From the NCBI RefSeq assembly GCF_037971845.1, contig NZ_CP150227.1, positions 2,170,001 to 2,234,000 of the forward strand: 64,000 nt of DNA. Direction: 5' to 3'. The translations under genes and the position numbers were made by a program. How positions within the stretch are numbered: the stretch's first letter is position 1; each line of letters starts with the position of its first letter. The notes under the pieces were generated by a model. It made no database searches. It had not been told where the DNA came from and saw nothing but the letters and a program-made list of their open reading frames with translations. Shown here piece after piece: positions 24,867 through 33,036 of this stretch. This stretch comes from Paenibacillus sp. FSL R5-0766. Its GTDB lineage: Bacteria > Bacillota > Bacilli > Paenibacillales > Paenibacillaceae.

Positions 24867-26021
24867 ATGAATATGAACGAACGAATTGCAGCATGGAATG
24901 AGGAAGCACAGCAGTGTGCTTGCGGTCATCAACACCGGATGGTGGATATGCTGATTCATCTGGAACCTGGGGCCATTCAGAGGTTACCGGGTTATTTGTC
25001 TGAGCAAGGATATCGTCAGGTGACGGTTGTTTATGATCGACATACGTTTCGGGCCGCTGGATCTGATGTGCTGAGTAGTATTCGCGAAGCGGGAATGCAT
25101 GTGGATGAGATCACTCTACCGGAGAATCGTACGGGTGATATTATTGCGGATGAAGCAGCTATTGTACAGGTCATGTTGGGTGTGAGACTTGAAAGTCAGG
25201 CTGTAATTGCGGTGGGTTCAGGTACCATTCATGATCTGGTGAGATTTGTTTGTTCCAAAATGAATAAGCCCTTTCTGTCGATACCGACAGCGGCTTCAGT
25301 GGATGGGTTTACCTCTGCGGGTGCACCCTTAATTGTAAGCGGCATCAAACAAACATTTCAGGCTGTTCCGCCGGAGGCTATCTTTGCCGATCTGGATATT
25401 CTGGAGCAAGCCCCCCAAGTGATGACAGCTGCCGGATTCGGAGATATGCTTGGTAAATATACTTCGCTTGCAGACTGGATTGTTTCTCGTGAACTGGGCG
25501 GAGAACCGTTCTGTCCAGTTGCTTATCGGATGACTGAAGAAGCGCTGAAGACCTGCATAGATCATGTACAAGCGATTGCGGAGGGGCGAGCAGAGGGAGT
25601 GGCTGTATTAATGGACGCATTAATTGTTTCCGGTATCTCCATGCTGATCATTGACCATTCTCGTCCGGCATCCGGAGGTGAGCATCATCTTTCCCACATC
25701 TTGGAGATGGATCTGATGCAAGCGGGAGAAAGACCGGTTTTGCATGGTGCCAAAGTTGGCGTAGCTTGTGCGTTGCTTACGGTGAAATATAAAGAGCTTG
25801 CAAAGACATCGGGTGAACCGGTATTTGGGATATATGACCAATTGCCGGAGGCTTCTCAGCTCATCGCATGGTTGGAACAAGTAGGTGGCCCTGTGACTAC
25901 TGAGCAACTCGGTGTAACTCCGGAGATGGTGGAACGTGCGTTCAACACAGCGCATACGCTTCGTCCTCGATATACCGGATTGAGATATATCAATGAAGTA
26001 TTAAACACGAGGTTAGGATAA
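24867..26021 (+). CDS. egsA: sn-Glycerol-1-phosphate dehydrogenase (AraM/EgsA family)
   Basis: This is an NAD(P)H-dependent enzyme of 384 residues reducing dihydroxyacetone phosphate to sn-glycerol 1-phosphate, the stereoisomer typical of archaeal lipids. B. subtilis AraM is a characterised, nickel-dependent member. Visible features are the nucleotide-binding 'AVGSGTIHDLVRFVCSKM', the signature 'SIPTAASVDGFTSAGAPLI', and metal-binding residues expected in 'ASGGEHHLSHILEMD' and 'LHGAKVGVACA'. An N-terminal 'CACGHQH' is a distinctive feature also found in relatives. ATG 24867 follows GGGAGGG. The gene is monocistronic; araBAD genes are not present. Confidence 0.88.
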   Translation: MNMNERIAAWNEEAQQCACGHQHRMVDMLIHLEPGAIQRLPGYLSEQGYRQVTVVYDRHTFRAAGSDVLSSIREAGMHVDEITLPENRTGDIIADEAAIVQVMLGVRLESQAVIAVGSGTIHDLVRFVCSKMNKPFLSIPTAASVDGFTSAGAPLIVSGIKQTFQAVPPEAIFADLDILEQAPQVMTAAGFGDMLGKYTSLADWIVSRELGGEPFCPVAYRMTEEALKTCIDHVQAIAEGRAEGVAVLMDALIVSGISMLIIDHSRPASGGEHHLSHILEMDLMQAGERPVLHGAKVGVACALLTVKYKELAKTSGEPVFGIYDQLPEASQLIAWLEQVGGPVTTEQLGVTPEMVERAFNTAHTLRPRYTGLRYINEVLNTRLG

Positions 26022-26186
26022 CCTTTTAGAGAGAATGGTCATGATGAAATGTATAAACTTAGCTTGTAGCGGGCTCTGATGGCTCTCCTTGGGATCAAAA
26101 GGCAAAACAGGGTAGGTTATCTGACATTTCTGATGGAATAGCCAGAACAGTGCTTCAAGTCCGAGAGAGAGCATGCATTTCATTTT

Positions 26187-26229
26187 AAAAAGGCTCTGGC
26201 CTCCCTTTGGGGAAGATCAGAGCCTTTTG
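26187..26229. terminator. Bidirectional terminator
   Basis: AAAAGGCTCTG pairs with CAGAGCCTTTT around a loop that itself can pair (CCTCCCTTTGGGG). It lies between the converging egsA and HTH genes. Confidence 0.88.
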
Positions 26230-26242
26230 GCTGTTCGCTTAT

Positions 26243-26839
26243 TTAGTTGTTGCGACGATCTTTCAAGATGACATCTGCGAACAAAATAGTTTTCGGGATA
26301 CGGAAAAATTGCTCCGCTTGTTCCTGAAACGCAGCAGAAGGCAGTGTTCCCTGATGCAGCCATTTGCGGAAAGTGCCGGGATGAACCCCGATCCAGTGGC
26401 TGACATCTGTCACCGACAGATCATGGACCATACACAAGCCTGTCAAAATACGGTTACTAACCGGAGAACGGGTCACCGTACGCTTCATGAAGCGAGATGA
26501 CTCGGGTTGACATATGACAGGGCTATTACGCACAACTTCTTCATTGAAGAGAATATGACGCGGGTAGCCGAGTAATTGGCAAGTCTTGTCCAAATTGGTA
26601 CTGCCGGGTATCCGTCCTTCATATACCCACGCACTGACACTGCGTGAAGAGATGGAGAGGTCTTCAGCAAGCTGGGACAACTTGATATCATTGGCCATCA
26701 GCACGGCAAGAAGAACACGATTGCGGATTTGACAGCGTGTCGGTTTTCGGAATCGTTTAACACGGACGCCTTTTCCCAAGTATTTACGGTTGATCAGAGA
26801 CCACGCCTGGATGGAATGTTGTTCTGGTTGATTAGGCAT
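26243..26839 (-). CDS. Tandem helix-turn-helix regulator
   Basis: This 198-residue protein holds two related XRE-like units: about 38-105 ('NRVLLAVLMANDIKLSQLAE', 'ISSRSVSAWVYEGRIPGS', 'CQLLGYPRHILFNEEV') and about 125-195 ('NRILTGLCMVHDLSVTDVSH', 'VHPGTFRKWLHQGTLPSA', 'EQFFRIPKTILFADVI'). The two halves align closely, implying internal duplication, so one polypeptide could bind a two-part operator. A basic N-terminal segment precedes them. No effector domain is seen. ATG 26839 follows GGAGGAAAT. The target and role are unknown. Confidence 0.75.
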   Translation of the reverse strand: MPNQPEQHSIQAWSLINRKYLGKGVRVKRFRKPTRCQIRNRVLLAVLMANDIKLSQLAEDLSISSRSVSAWVYEGRIPGSTNLDKTCQLLGYPRHILFNEEVVRNSPVICQPESSRFMKRTVTRSPVSNRILTGLCMVHDLSVTDVSHWIGVHPGTFRKWLHQGTLPSAAFQEQAEQFFRIPKTILFADVILKDRRNN

Positions 26840-27287
26840 ATTTCCTCCGATTTTTTTTAACCAAATACTACAATAAACAACGGGGTACTTTCAAGTGCCG
26901 GGATTACCGGTTACAAATGCGTCAATGCGTCAATTCATAATAAAGAGGGAACTACGAACTAGACCATGCGCAATTCACATCCTAGTATATTCCTAGATTA
27001 CAATGTTTCACTAAAAATGAGGGGAGAAATTCGGCAGGAATAAAAATAATATAGTTCTAATTACTTATTATTAGGTCTAAAGAACTTTTATCTGTTTTTT
27101 GTTGATATGATGCGGTTTATTTCCCTGAATTCCCCAAAAGCATGTGATTTTCTCTCCCCTGCTGCGAAGAGGATGTGCACAAATCTGAAATGATAAATCC
27201 GCGTGTTCAGCATGACATGTGACCTGTCAAATCTCTTACTTTTACATATATTGTATGATACTCAAGTGTAAGGGAGAGGTGAGGGAC
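26840..27287. other. AT-rich intergenic region, no gene seen
   Basis: This 448-base stretch separates the tandem-HTH gene and the holin-like gene, which diverge from it, so it should hold both promoters. It includes a directly repeated octamer (AATGCGTC at 26916-26923 and 26924-26931) and a very AT-rich block (about 27040-27090). I see no open frame with a ribosome site other than those of the flanking genes. Confidence 0.5.
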
Positions 27288-27836
27288 GTGCATCTATCTG
27301 TGAATACCTTTGCTGCCATCTCGGGAGCATTTGTTACTTTTGCTTTTGGCGGATGGGATCAATTGCTGAGCCTGCTCGCGGTTGCGATGGCTGTGGATTA
27401 TATAACAGGTTTGGCAGCGGCGGTAAGAACAGGTGCCGGGTTAAATAGCAACATTGGATTCTGGGGGATTGCTCGCAAAGGGCTCATGCTGACCGTTGTT
27501 TTGCTTGCTCATCGAATTGATCTGATCATGGGAACCGATTTTATCAAAGGCGGAGCTATTTATTTCTATCTGGTGAATGAACTCATTTCGATTACTGAGA
27601 ATTATGCCAAAATCGGTCTTCCATTGCCTGCAAAGCTCAGACAGGCCATTGCAGTGTTGAAGAAACAGGAGGATCAGGAGTATCTGACGAATCGTGAATG
27701 GTCCAAACCGCAGCAAACCCCGGACATCATCAAGCAGCAGGCTGAAACAGGACAAACTTTGCAGGATGACTACGCGAAACAGACGGAGGATGGATCGCAA
27801 AATAAATCCGAATCGAAAGGAAACGGTTCGGATTAG
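27288..27836 (+). CDS. Phage holin family 4-like membrane protein
   Basis: This is a 182-residue protein resembling toxin-secretion/phage-lysis holins (Bacteriophage_holin_4). The holin core (about 1-125) has hydrophobic segments 'SVNTFAAISGAFVTFAFGG', 'LLSLLAVAMAVDYITGLAAA' and 'GLMLTVVLLAHRIDLI', and the family pattern D-Y-I-T-G followed by 'GFWGIARKGLML' and 'NELISITENYAKIGLPLP'. A long polar, Lys/Gln/Asp-rich tail (about 140-182) follows. GTG 27288 is chosen because it follows GGGAGAGGTGAGG; a reading from 27219 would add 23 residues without one. No endolysin or other phage genes are near, so it is an orphan. Confidence 0.82.
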   Translation: MHLSVNTFAAISGAFVTFAFGGWDQLLSLLAVAMAVDYITGLAAAVRTGAGLNSNIGFWGIARKGLMLTVVLLAHRIDLIMGTDFIKGGAIYFYLVNELISITENYAKIGLPLPAKLRQAIAVLKKQEDQEYLTNREWSKPQQTPDIIKQQAETGQTLQDDYAKQTEDGSQNKSESKGNGSD

Positions 27837-27956
27837 TTTTTCTTATCAAGAGAACGTTTCCAAGTATCCTTTCGTAATAGAGAGCGTTATGATATATTTT
27901 GGATACATGAAAATTCATTCATTTCTACTATTATATTAAATGAGGTGTTTGCCCAG

Positions 27957-28244
27957 ATGATAAAACATATTGTCCTGTTCAAAATGAAAGATCGCTCAGC
28001 AGAAAGTATTGAAGCTGCAGCTCAGGTGCTTCGCAATCTGGAAGGTAAAATTGATGTCCTGGTTTCACTTGAAATCGGGATTGATGTGCTTCGCTCGGAG
28101 AGATCGTTCGACATTTCACTCACAGCGGAGTTTGCGTCACTGGAAGATCTCCAGGCGTATCAGGTACACCCGCTTCATCAGGAAGTTATCAAGTACATGA
28201 ATGAAGTCAGAGAACAGTCAATTGCAGTGGACTACGAAATCTGA
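27957..28244 (+). CDS. Dabb (stress-responsive A/B barrel) family protein
   Basis: This is a small dimeric alpha/beta-barrel protein of 95 residues, recognised by the opening 'MIKHIVLFKMKD' and the later 'FASLEDLQAYQVHPLHQEV' with the conserved His pair. The family includes plant stress proteins and several bacterial proteins of unknown activity. ATG 27957 is nine bases after GAGGTG; a GTG 12 bases upstream lies inside that ribosome site. Three more genes follow in the same direction with short gaps. Confidence 0.88.
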   Translation: MIKHIVLFKMKDRSAESIEAAAQVLRNLEGKIDVLVSLEIGIDVLRSERSFDISLTAEFASLEDLQAYQVHPLHQEVIKYMNEVREQSIAVDYEI

Positions 28245-28283
28245 TCTGTCATTCAAACTACGTTGAGATAAAGGGGACTCTGC

Positions 28284-28394
28284 ATGAGCGATTTAAGAGA
28301 CGTTATGGAATTTCTATATATTTTTGTTGTGTTTCTAATCGCTTGTCCTGTGATGATATTCTGGCTTAAGCGAAGAGGGAAACGGAACCGATAA
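28284..28394 (+). CDS. 36-residue membrane peptide
   Basis: This is a short open frame with good translation signals. ATG 28284 is preceded by AAAGGGGAC and the frame ends at TAA 28394. The product starts polar (MSDLRDVMEF), continues as one hydrophobic helix of about 20 residues ending in IFW, and finishes strongly basic (KRRGKRNR), so by the positive-inside rule the tail faces the cytoplasm. It sits 39 bases after the Dabb gene and 23 before the DUF86 gene, in the same direction. I do not recognise it. Conservation in relatives would confirm it. Confidence 0.55.
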   Translation: MSDLRDVMEFLYIFVVFLIACPVMIFWLKRRGKRNR

Positions 28395-28417
28395 CTCACT
28401 GAACGGGAAGTGAACGA

Positions 28418-28879
28418 ATGTATTATGTGAACAGAGAACAGATTGCCCGCCGGCTTGCTGCTGTACCGGAAGTAGCTGAAGGGCTTCGCGGGGCAGCAGA
28501 AGCTTGGGATGGCAGTCTCATGCTGGGTATGGTACAGGAACGTTGTCTTCACCTGGCGATCGAGATTGTTACCGATGTGGGAAGTTACCTGATAGACGGC
28601 TTCATCATGAGAGATGCAAGCAGCTATGATGATATTATTCAGATTAATTATGAAGAAAAGGTTTTTGATAATCCGACCTATGAGATATTGCGTCAGCTTG
28701 TCACGTTACGCAAGCCACTGGTGCAGGATTATTACACCTGGGAGCGGTCTGAGCTCCACCCACTTAGCGTAGAGTTGCCGAGTATACTTGAACATTTTAC
28801 TGCTCAGGTTAGCGCCTACGTGGAAAAAGAACTTGGTCCTTTCAATACGGCACAGGCCGAGGGACAGCGTAAGGAATGA
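28418..28879 (+). CDS. DUF86 / HepT-like domain protein (YutE-like)
   Basis: This is a soluble helical protein of 153 residues in the DUF86 family, close in layout to B. subtilis YutE. 'AIEIVTDVGSYLIDGFIMRD' and 'SYDDIIQINYEEKVF' are family hallmarks. True HepT toxins carry an R-x4-H-x-Y motif; here the equivalent stretch is 'RKPLVQDYY', with Gln in place of His. No MntA nucleotidyltransferase antitoxin lies next to it. It is therefore more likely a housekeeping or degenerate member than an active toxin. The next gene starts 10 bases downstream. Confidence 0.8.
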   Translation: MYYVNREQIARRLAAVPEVAEGLRGAAEAWDGSLMLGMVQERCLHLAIEIVTDVGSYLIDGFIMRDASSYDDIIQINYEEKVFDNPTYEILRQLVTLRKPLVQDYYTWERSELHPLSVELPSILEHFTAQVSAYVEKELGPFNTAQAEGQRKE

Positions 28880-28889
28880 GGGAAATCGC

Positions 28890-29810
28890 ATGACAAATGA
28901 ATCAAAAGAATTCAATGAAGTAAATACTGAAAGCAACGAAACAAATGAAACACCTTCCGGATTCCATCCGGTGTATATGGTGGAACTCTTGTTCCGGGAA
29001 CGTCCAGAGGTGGATCGCCTGCGTTTGCAGGAAGCTATGATTCGTCATACAGGACAAGTCCGACTGGATGTGAAACAAGAGAGCGGAGGGCAAAAGCATG
29101 AGATGCTTGTCTTCTATCATCTGGACCACAAGGTATCCTTCCAGGAAGGGGATATCCCTGCGCAGACTTGCATGCTTCCTGTGAATGAAATCGCAGATCG
29201 TGCTCGCTTTGGCGGTGCTCTGCAACAAGCATGGCATTGGCCGGAAGTGGGACAGGTTGTAGAAGCTTCGCGGTACTCCATCCGGATACATGATATGTTC
29301 ACGGCTGCCATGCCTCGTAAGCAACGCCTGGAGCTGTTTCAGAAGACTGTACTGGCAATCATGGAGAGTTTGACCTGTGATGCGCTGTATTGGTATGGCA
29401 GTGACAAGCTGGTTGAACCGGAAGCATATACGCAAGCTCAGGAACGTGAGGAACATCTGTATGCAGCGATGAACGTTCGAATGTATCAAGCCGGAGGTAC
29501 AGAGGAACAGCGCGGGTTGGTCATGGATACCGTGGGATTATCTGCGCTGGGTGTACCTGATGTCCAGTGTCACTTCGTCGGTCTTGATCCGGATACGGTA
29601 GCTCAGACCTTACTGGGTGCAGCGTATTACATATTTGATCAGGGGGATGTTCTGCAAGATGGACAGACGCTGGGTTCTTCAGGTGGACGTCGCTGGCGTT
29701 GTGAACATCAGGCAGCATTGATTGCACCTGGACGATATGTGATTGATTTGGACCCGGGGGATGAGCATGCCGAGTCTAATCTCGAGCCGGCTCGTCAGAA
29801 CGGAGTTTAA
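28890..29810 (+). CDS. DUF4261 domain-containing protein
   Basis: This is a soluble protein of 306 residues of unknown function. The N-terminal 25 residues are a low-complexity Asn/Glu/Ser stretch. 'GFHPVYMVELLFRERPEVD' then opens the conserved part, and the C-terminal third ('TLGSSGGRRWRCEHQAALIA') carries the DUF4261 region. No catalytic motif is evident. ATG 28890 is eight bases after GAGGG, which lies at the end of the preceding gene. It closes the Dabb-peptide-DUF86 cluster, which is probably one transcript. Confidence 0.72.
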   Translation: MTNESKEFNEVNTESNETNETPSGFHPVYMVELLFRERPEVDRLRLQEAMIRHTGQVRLDVKQESGGQKHEMLVFYHLDHKVSFQEGDIPAQTCMLPVNEIADRARFGGALQQAWHWPEVGQVVEASRYSIRIHDMFTAAMPRKQRLELFQKTVLAIMESLTCDALYWYGSDKLVEPEAYTQAQEREEHLYAAMNVRMYQAGGTEEQRGLVMDTVGLSALGVPDVQCHFVGLDPDTVAQTLLGAAYYIFDQGDVLQDGQTLGSSGGRRWRCEHQAALIAPGRYVIDLDPGDEHAESNLEPARQNGV

Positions 29811-29989
29811 GCCAAGTCATTTGCATCCATTCAAAAAGGGCGTTCAGATTATTTTTAACATCTGGAGTGTCAAGTCAAGCCTGTGCTGCTTATAATGCAT
29901 CAACAGAGTAGGCATTCGCCCGGATGGCTGAGCGACAGACCGTTGCTTCTAGTCCGGTACTTAAACAATAGTAAAGGGAGAGATGTGAC

Positions 29990-30370
29990 GTGAAGGATTC
30001 TAACAAAAGTTTGTTGTGGGGAGCTCTTATTGGCTCCGTGGTTGGTTCAGTAACGGCATTATTGCTGGCGCCGAAATCGGGACGTGAACTTCGTCAGGAT
30101 ATTACAGAAGGTGCTCGTCAGGTATCGGAGAAAGGTCAGGAACTGGCTGGTATCGTGGGAGAACAAAGTTCGCAGATCGTATCCAAAGTTAAAGAGACCG
30201 CAGATGTCGTGATTCAGGATATTCAATCCTGGCGCAATTGCGCTGAAGGGAAAGAAATTCGCATATCGGCAGCCATTGTTGATAATGACGATATCGATAA
30301 AACAGTGGATGAACCCGGAATTGATATCGTAGCAAAGCTTCCTTCGGATGAGTCCAAGGACGACAACTAA
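29990..30370 (+). CDS. YtxH-domain general stress protein
   Basis: This is a 126-residue membrane-associated protein. The N-terminal 'SLLWGALIGSVVGSVTALLL' is a single hydrophobic helix rich in glycine, followed by 'APKSGRELRQDI', the YtxH signature, and a helical amphipathic segment ('EGARQVSEKGQELAGIVGEQ'). The C-terminus is acidic. In Bacillus YtxH proteins are induced by sigma-B; no sigma-B promoter is convincing here. The GTG start (29990) follows AAAGGGAGAG; an ATG at 29983 is immediately followed by a stop and cannot be used. Confidence 0.85.
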   Translation: MKDSNKSLLWGALIGSVVGSVTALLLAPKSGRELRQDITEGARQVSEKGQELAGIVGEQSSQIVSKVKETADVVIQDIQSWRNCAEGKEIRISAAIVDNDDIDKTVDEPGIDIVAKLPSDESKDDN

Positions 30371-30381
30371 GCAAAGCTTGA

Positions 30382-30421
30382 TAAGCAGGCTTTCCTCTAT
30401 TTTAGAGGAGAGCCTGCTTTG
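30382..30421 (+). terminator. Intrinsic terminator after the YtxH gene
   Basis: AAGCAGGCT-T-TCCTCT pairs with AGAGGAGAGCCTGCTT around an ATTTT loop with a small bulge, ending in T-rich sequence. Confidence 0.88.
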
Positions 30422-30462
30422 TTGCGTGTCCACACATAGTTGACGTAGCGCGTGGATTTAAT

Positions 30463-30491
30463 TTGAACCCCGCGATGAAATCGGGTAAGAT
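30463..30491 (+). promoter_or_regulatory. Candidate promoter of glutamate racemase
   Basis: TTGAAC (30463-30468) and TAAGAT (30486-30491) are 17 bases apart, about 95 bases upstream of the chosen start codon. Confidence 0.5.
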
Positions 30492-30584
30492 GTAGGTACC
30501 TTTTTGCCGGAATGTTCATACGGTAGGAAGAAAGCTCTGAGAAACAATCGTTTTGAGAACCAATTCAATGAAGAAGGAAGCGGT

Positions 30585-31400
30585 GTGTTCGTGCAGCAAG
30601 CAATCGCTATATTAGACTCCGGTGTGGGGGGATTGACCGTCGCCAAGGAAGTGATGCGTCAGCTCCCGCGGGAAAAGATCATTTATTTTGGGGATACTGC
30701 CCGGACACCGTACGGACCCCGTTCGTCCGAACAAGTAAAACAATTTACGGAACAAATCGTTGATTTCTTGATCCAATTCGATCCGAAGGTTATCGTTATC
30801 GCCTGTAACACAGCAACAGCAGCTGCGTTGGAGTATATCCGTGCCAAGGTGAATGTGCCTGTCATTGGTGTTATACATCCGGGTGCGCGGGCCGCAATCA
30901 CAGCGACACGTACAGGACGTATTGGTGTGATTGGTACCACGGGTACCATCGGTAGTGGGGCTTATACATCGGCACTCAAACAGTTGTCCCCCTATATTGA
31001 TGTGGTCAGTCAGGCTTGTCCAGCGCTGGTGCCGTTGGTGGAACAAGGTGAATTTCGTTCCGAGCACACGACACATACGGTGGAGCAATCATTGGGCGAG
31101 ATCAAACAACAGCCAATAGATTGTCTTATTCTGGGCTGTACGCATTATCCCTTTCTCATGGACACGATTCAGGAAGTTATGGGACAGGAAGTGAAGTTAA
31201 TCAGTTCAGCAGATGAAACGGCACGTGAAATCAGTACAATTTTATATGATAAACGAAAGCTGGCCAGTGGGGATGAGACTCCGGTGCATCAATTTTTCTG
31301 CACGGGTGACCCGCGCATGTTCCAGAATATCACCCGTCGATGGTTGGGGGAGCAGATCTCCAAGACCCCTGTTGTCTGGCAAGTTACGCAATTATCATAG
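30585..31400 (+). CDS. racE: Glutamate racemase
   Basis: This is a cofactor-independent enzyme of 271 residues interconverting L- and D-glutamate for peptidoglycan and possibly poly-gamma-glutamate. The opening 'AIAILDSGVGGLTVAKEVM' supplies the Asp-Ser phosphate-like loop. The catalytic cysteine pair is in 'VIACNTATAAAL' and 'LILGCTHYPFL'. 'FGDTARTPYGPRS' is also diagnostic. GTG 30585 is chosen because AAGGAAG precedes it; GTG 30591 is an alternative, and an ATG-type reading from 30504 adds a segment absent from the family. The symbol racE or murI both apply. Confidence 0.93.
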   Translation: MFVQQAIAILDSGVGGLTVAKEVMRQLPREKIIYFGDTARTPYGPRSSEQVKQFTEQIVDFLIQFDPKVIVIACNTATAAALEYIRAKVNVPVIGVIHPGARAAITATRTGRIGVIGTTGTIGSGAYTSALKQLSPYIDVVSQACPALVPLVEQGEFRSEHTTHTVEQSLGEIKQQPIDCLILGCTHYPFLMDTIQEVMGQEVKLISSADETAREISTILYDKRKLASGDETPVHQFFCTGDPRMFQNITRRWLGEQISKTPVVWQVTQLS

Positions 31401-31457
31401 TTATATTCAAAATATGCATGAATAAGACTTTTAATTAATGTATTTTGGTTGTGGACT

Positions 31458-31488
31458 ATCCCGGAACTGTGAAGTTCCGGGATTTTTT
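31458..31488 (+). terminator. Intrinsic terminator after racE
   Basis: A perfect 11-bp stem, ATCCCGGAACT / AGTTCCGGGAT, with tetraloop GTGA and six T. Confidence 0.95.
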
Positions 31489-31628
31489 GTCGTCATTATG
31501 CATTAACCGAAGATAAACATGATTCATGTCACATGACGGACAACCTGACCTGCATACATATGTTACAGACACGAGATTGGTCAGAACTGGACAGGAGACC
31601 TGTCTTTTCCTGTGGAAAGGAGAACAAC

Positions 31629-32840
31629 ATGGATCTGCAGTGGATTATCGTTCAGCGGGGAGATACATTGCCGCGAATTGCGTCAGCACATCATATGACC
31701 AAAGAGTTTCTTGCTGCACTGAACCCGGAAGTGGCTTCCCAGCCATACTTGCTGGCAGGTCAGATGCTGCGTATTGTCCCCGGCACAGGTCGTAGATACG
31801 CTGTACCGCCCGGAGAAAGTGTAGGGGAGATTGCAGGCAGATTTGGTCTGGACGAAGAGGTGTTGCGCCAGGCCAATCCCGAAATCACCAATGTAACCGA
31901 CTGGGTTGGTCGCTGTATTCATATTCCGGCTTCGAATGGAAAAACTATTGTGAAGATTCAGGGAGAGTATGGTTATCGAGAATTAATCAGGGATATAGAC
32001 AAGCTGGAGAATCAATACCCGTTTATCGAGACGGGGTCCATTGGAACAAGTGTCATGGGGAAGTCGCTGCCATATTTGCGTATTGGGCAAGGGTCGAGAC
32101 ATATCCATGTTAATGCTTCCGTTCATGCTAATGAGTGGTTGACAACAGCAGTTCTGATGAAGTTTATCGAAGAGTATGCCGAGGCGTATAGTGCGCATAA
32201 GACATGGCATCAATACCAGACAGAACGCTGGATGCAAGAGACGACACTCTGGGCCGTGCCGATGGTTAATCCGGACGGGGTCGAACTGGTTCAGGAAGGT
32301 GTGGTCAATCAGCATCCACATGCACAGCAGTTGTTAGCCTGGAATGCGGACAGATCACATTTCACCCATTGGAAGGCCAACATCAGAGGGGTGGATCTGA
32401 ATGATCAATTTCCAGCCCATTGGGATGAAGAGGCAGCGAGAAGAGGTATAACGTTACCTGGCCCCAGGGATTATGCAGGGACAGCGCCATTGACAGAACC
32501 GGAGGCACAGGCGCTTGCCCAGTGGACGCAGCAACATACATTTGATGCGGTTGTATCCCTGCATAGTCAGGGACAGGAGATCTATTGGAACTACCGTGAT
32601 CTTGAACCTAGAGAGAGTGGACCGTTGTCGCGGAGACTCGCCAAAGCTTCCGGCTATAAGGCGGTGAAGCTCGGTGGCAGTGATGCCGGATACAAGGACT
32701 GGTTTATTCAAGATTTCGGTAAACCGGGCTTCACGGTGGAAGTTGGATTGGGTGTTAATCCGCTTCCCGTAGAACAGTTTGATGATATCTGTATAGAAGT
32801 GGGAATGTTGCTGGCTGAACTTTTATCTAATGGACAATGA
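31629..32840 (+). CDS. LysM-M14 gamma-D-glutamyl-diamino acid endopeptidase
   Basis: This is a peptidoglycan endopeptidase of 403 residues. Two N-terminal LysM-like modules (about 5-52 and 56-102; 'IIVQRGDTLPRIASAHHM' and 'YAVPPGESVGEIAGRFGL') would bind glycan. The M14 zinc carboxypeptidase domain (about 112-400) has zinc ligands His166 and Glu169 in 'SVHANEW', a third His in 'VVSLHSQGQEIYW', and the general-base Glu in 'GFTVEVGLG'. The closest known relatives are Lysinibacillus sphaericus endopeptidase I and B. subtilis YqgT. No signal peptide is present, which fits action inside the sporangium. ATG 31629 follows AAAGGAGAACAAC. Confidence 0.9.
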   Translation: MDLQWIIVQRGDTLPRIASAHHMTKEFLAALNPEVASQPYLLAGQMLRIVPGTGRRYAVPPGESVGEIAGRFGLDEEVLRQANPEITNVTDWVGRCIHIPASNGKTIVKIQGEYGYRELIRDIDKLENQYPFIETGSIGTSVMGKSLPYLRIGQGSRHIHVNASVHANEWLTTAVLMKFIEEYAEAYSAHKTWHQYQTERWMQETTLWAVPMVNPDGVELVQEGVVNQHPHAQQLLAWNADRSHFTHWKANIRGVDLNDQFPAHWDEEAARRGITLPGPRDYAGTAPLTEPEAQALAQWTQQHTFDAVVSLHSQGQEIYWNYRDLEPRESGPLSRRLAKASGYKAVKLGGSDAGYKDWFIQDFGKPGFTVEVGLGVNPLPVEQFDDICIEVGMLLAELLSNGQ

Positions 32841-32895
32841 GGCAAGACCCCGAATTATGATGGTGTGAAACTTAACAGTAGATCATTCGTATAAC

Positions 32896-32929
32896 AGGAA
32901 CGGACGCCATGAGCGACGTTCCGTTTTTA
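32896..32929 (+). terminator. Intrinsic terminator after the endopeptidase
   Basis: AGGAACGGACGC pairs imperfectly with GCGACGTTCCG (GGAAC/GTTCC core) and is followed by a T run. Confidence 0.65.
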
Positions 32930-33036
32930 TTATTTTTTATAATGGCATGTTACGTCATTCGTTCTGAATGGTTTTGGAACGGGTAATGATGGATGTGCCG
33001 TTTCGGCGACATATATAATGTTACGGAGGGATTCAG

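Noticed and set aside
26916..26931. Tandem octamer as a CRISPR-like or iteron array
   Set aside because: There are only two copies of AATGCGTC, with no spacers or further units.
27288..27836. Part of a prophage
   Set aside because: The holin-like gene is alone, with housekeeping genes on both sides.
28418..29810. HepT-type toxin of a toxin-antitoxin pair
   Set aside because: The R-x4-H-x-Y motif is changed to R-x4-Q-x-Y, and no MntA nucleotidyltransferase gene is adjacent. The following gene is a DUF4261 protein.
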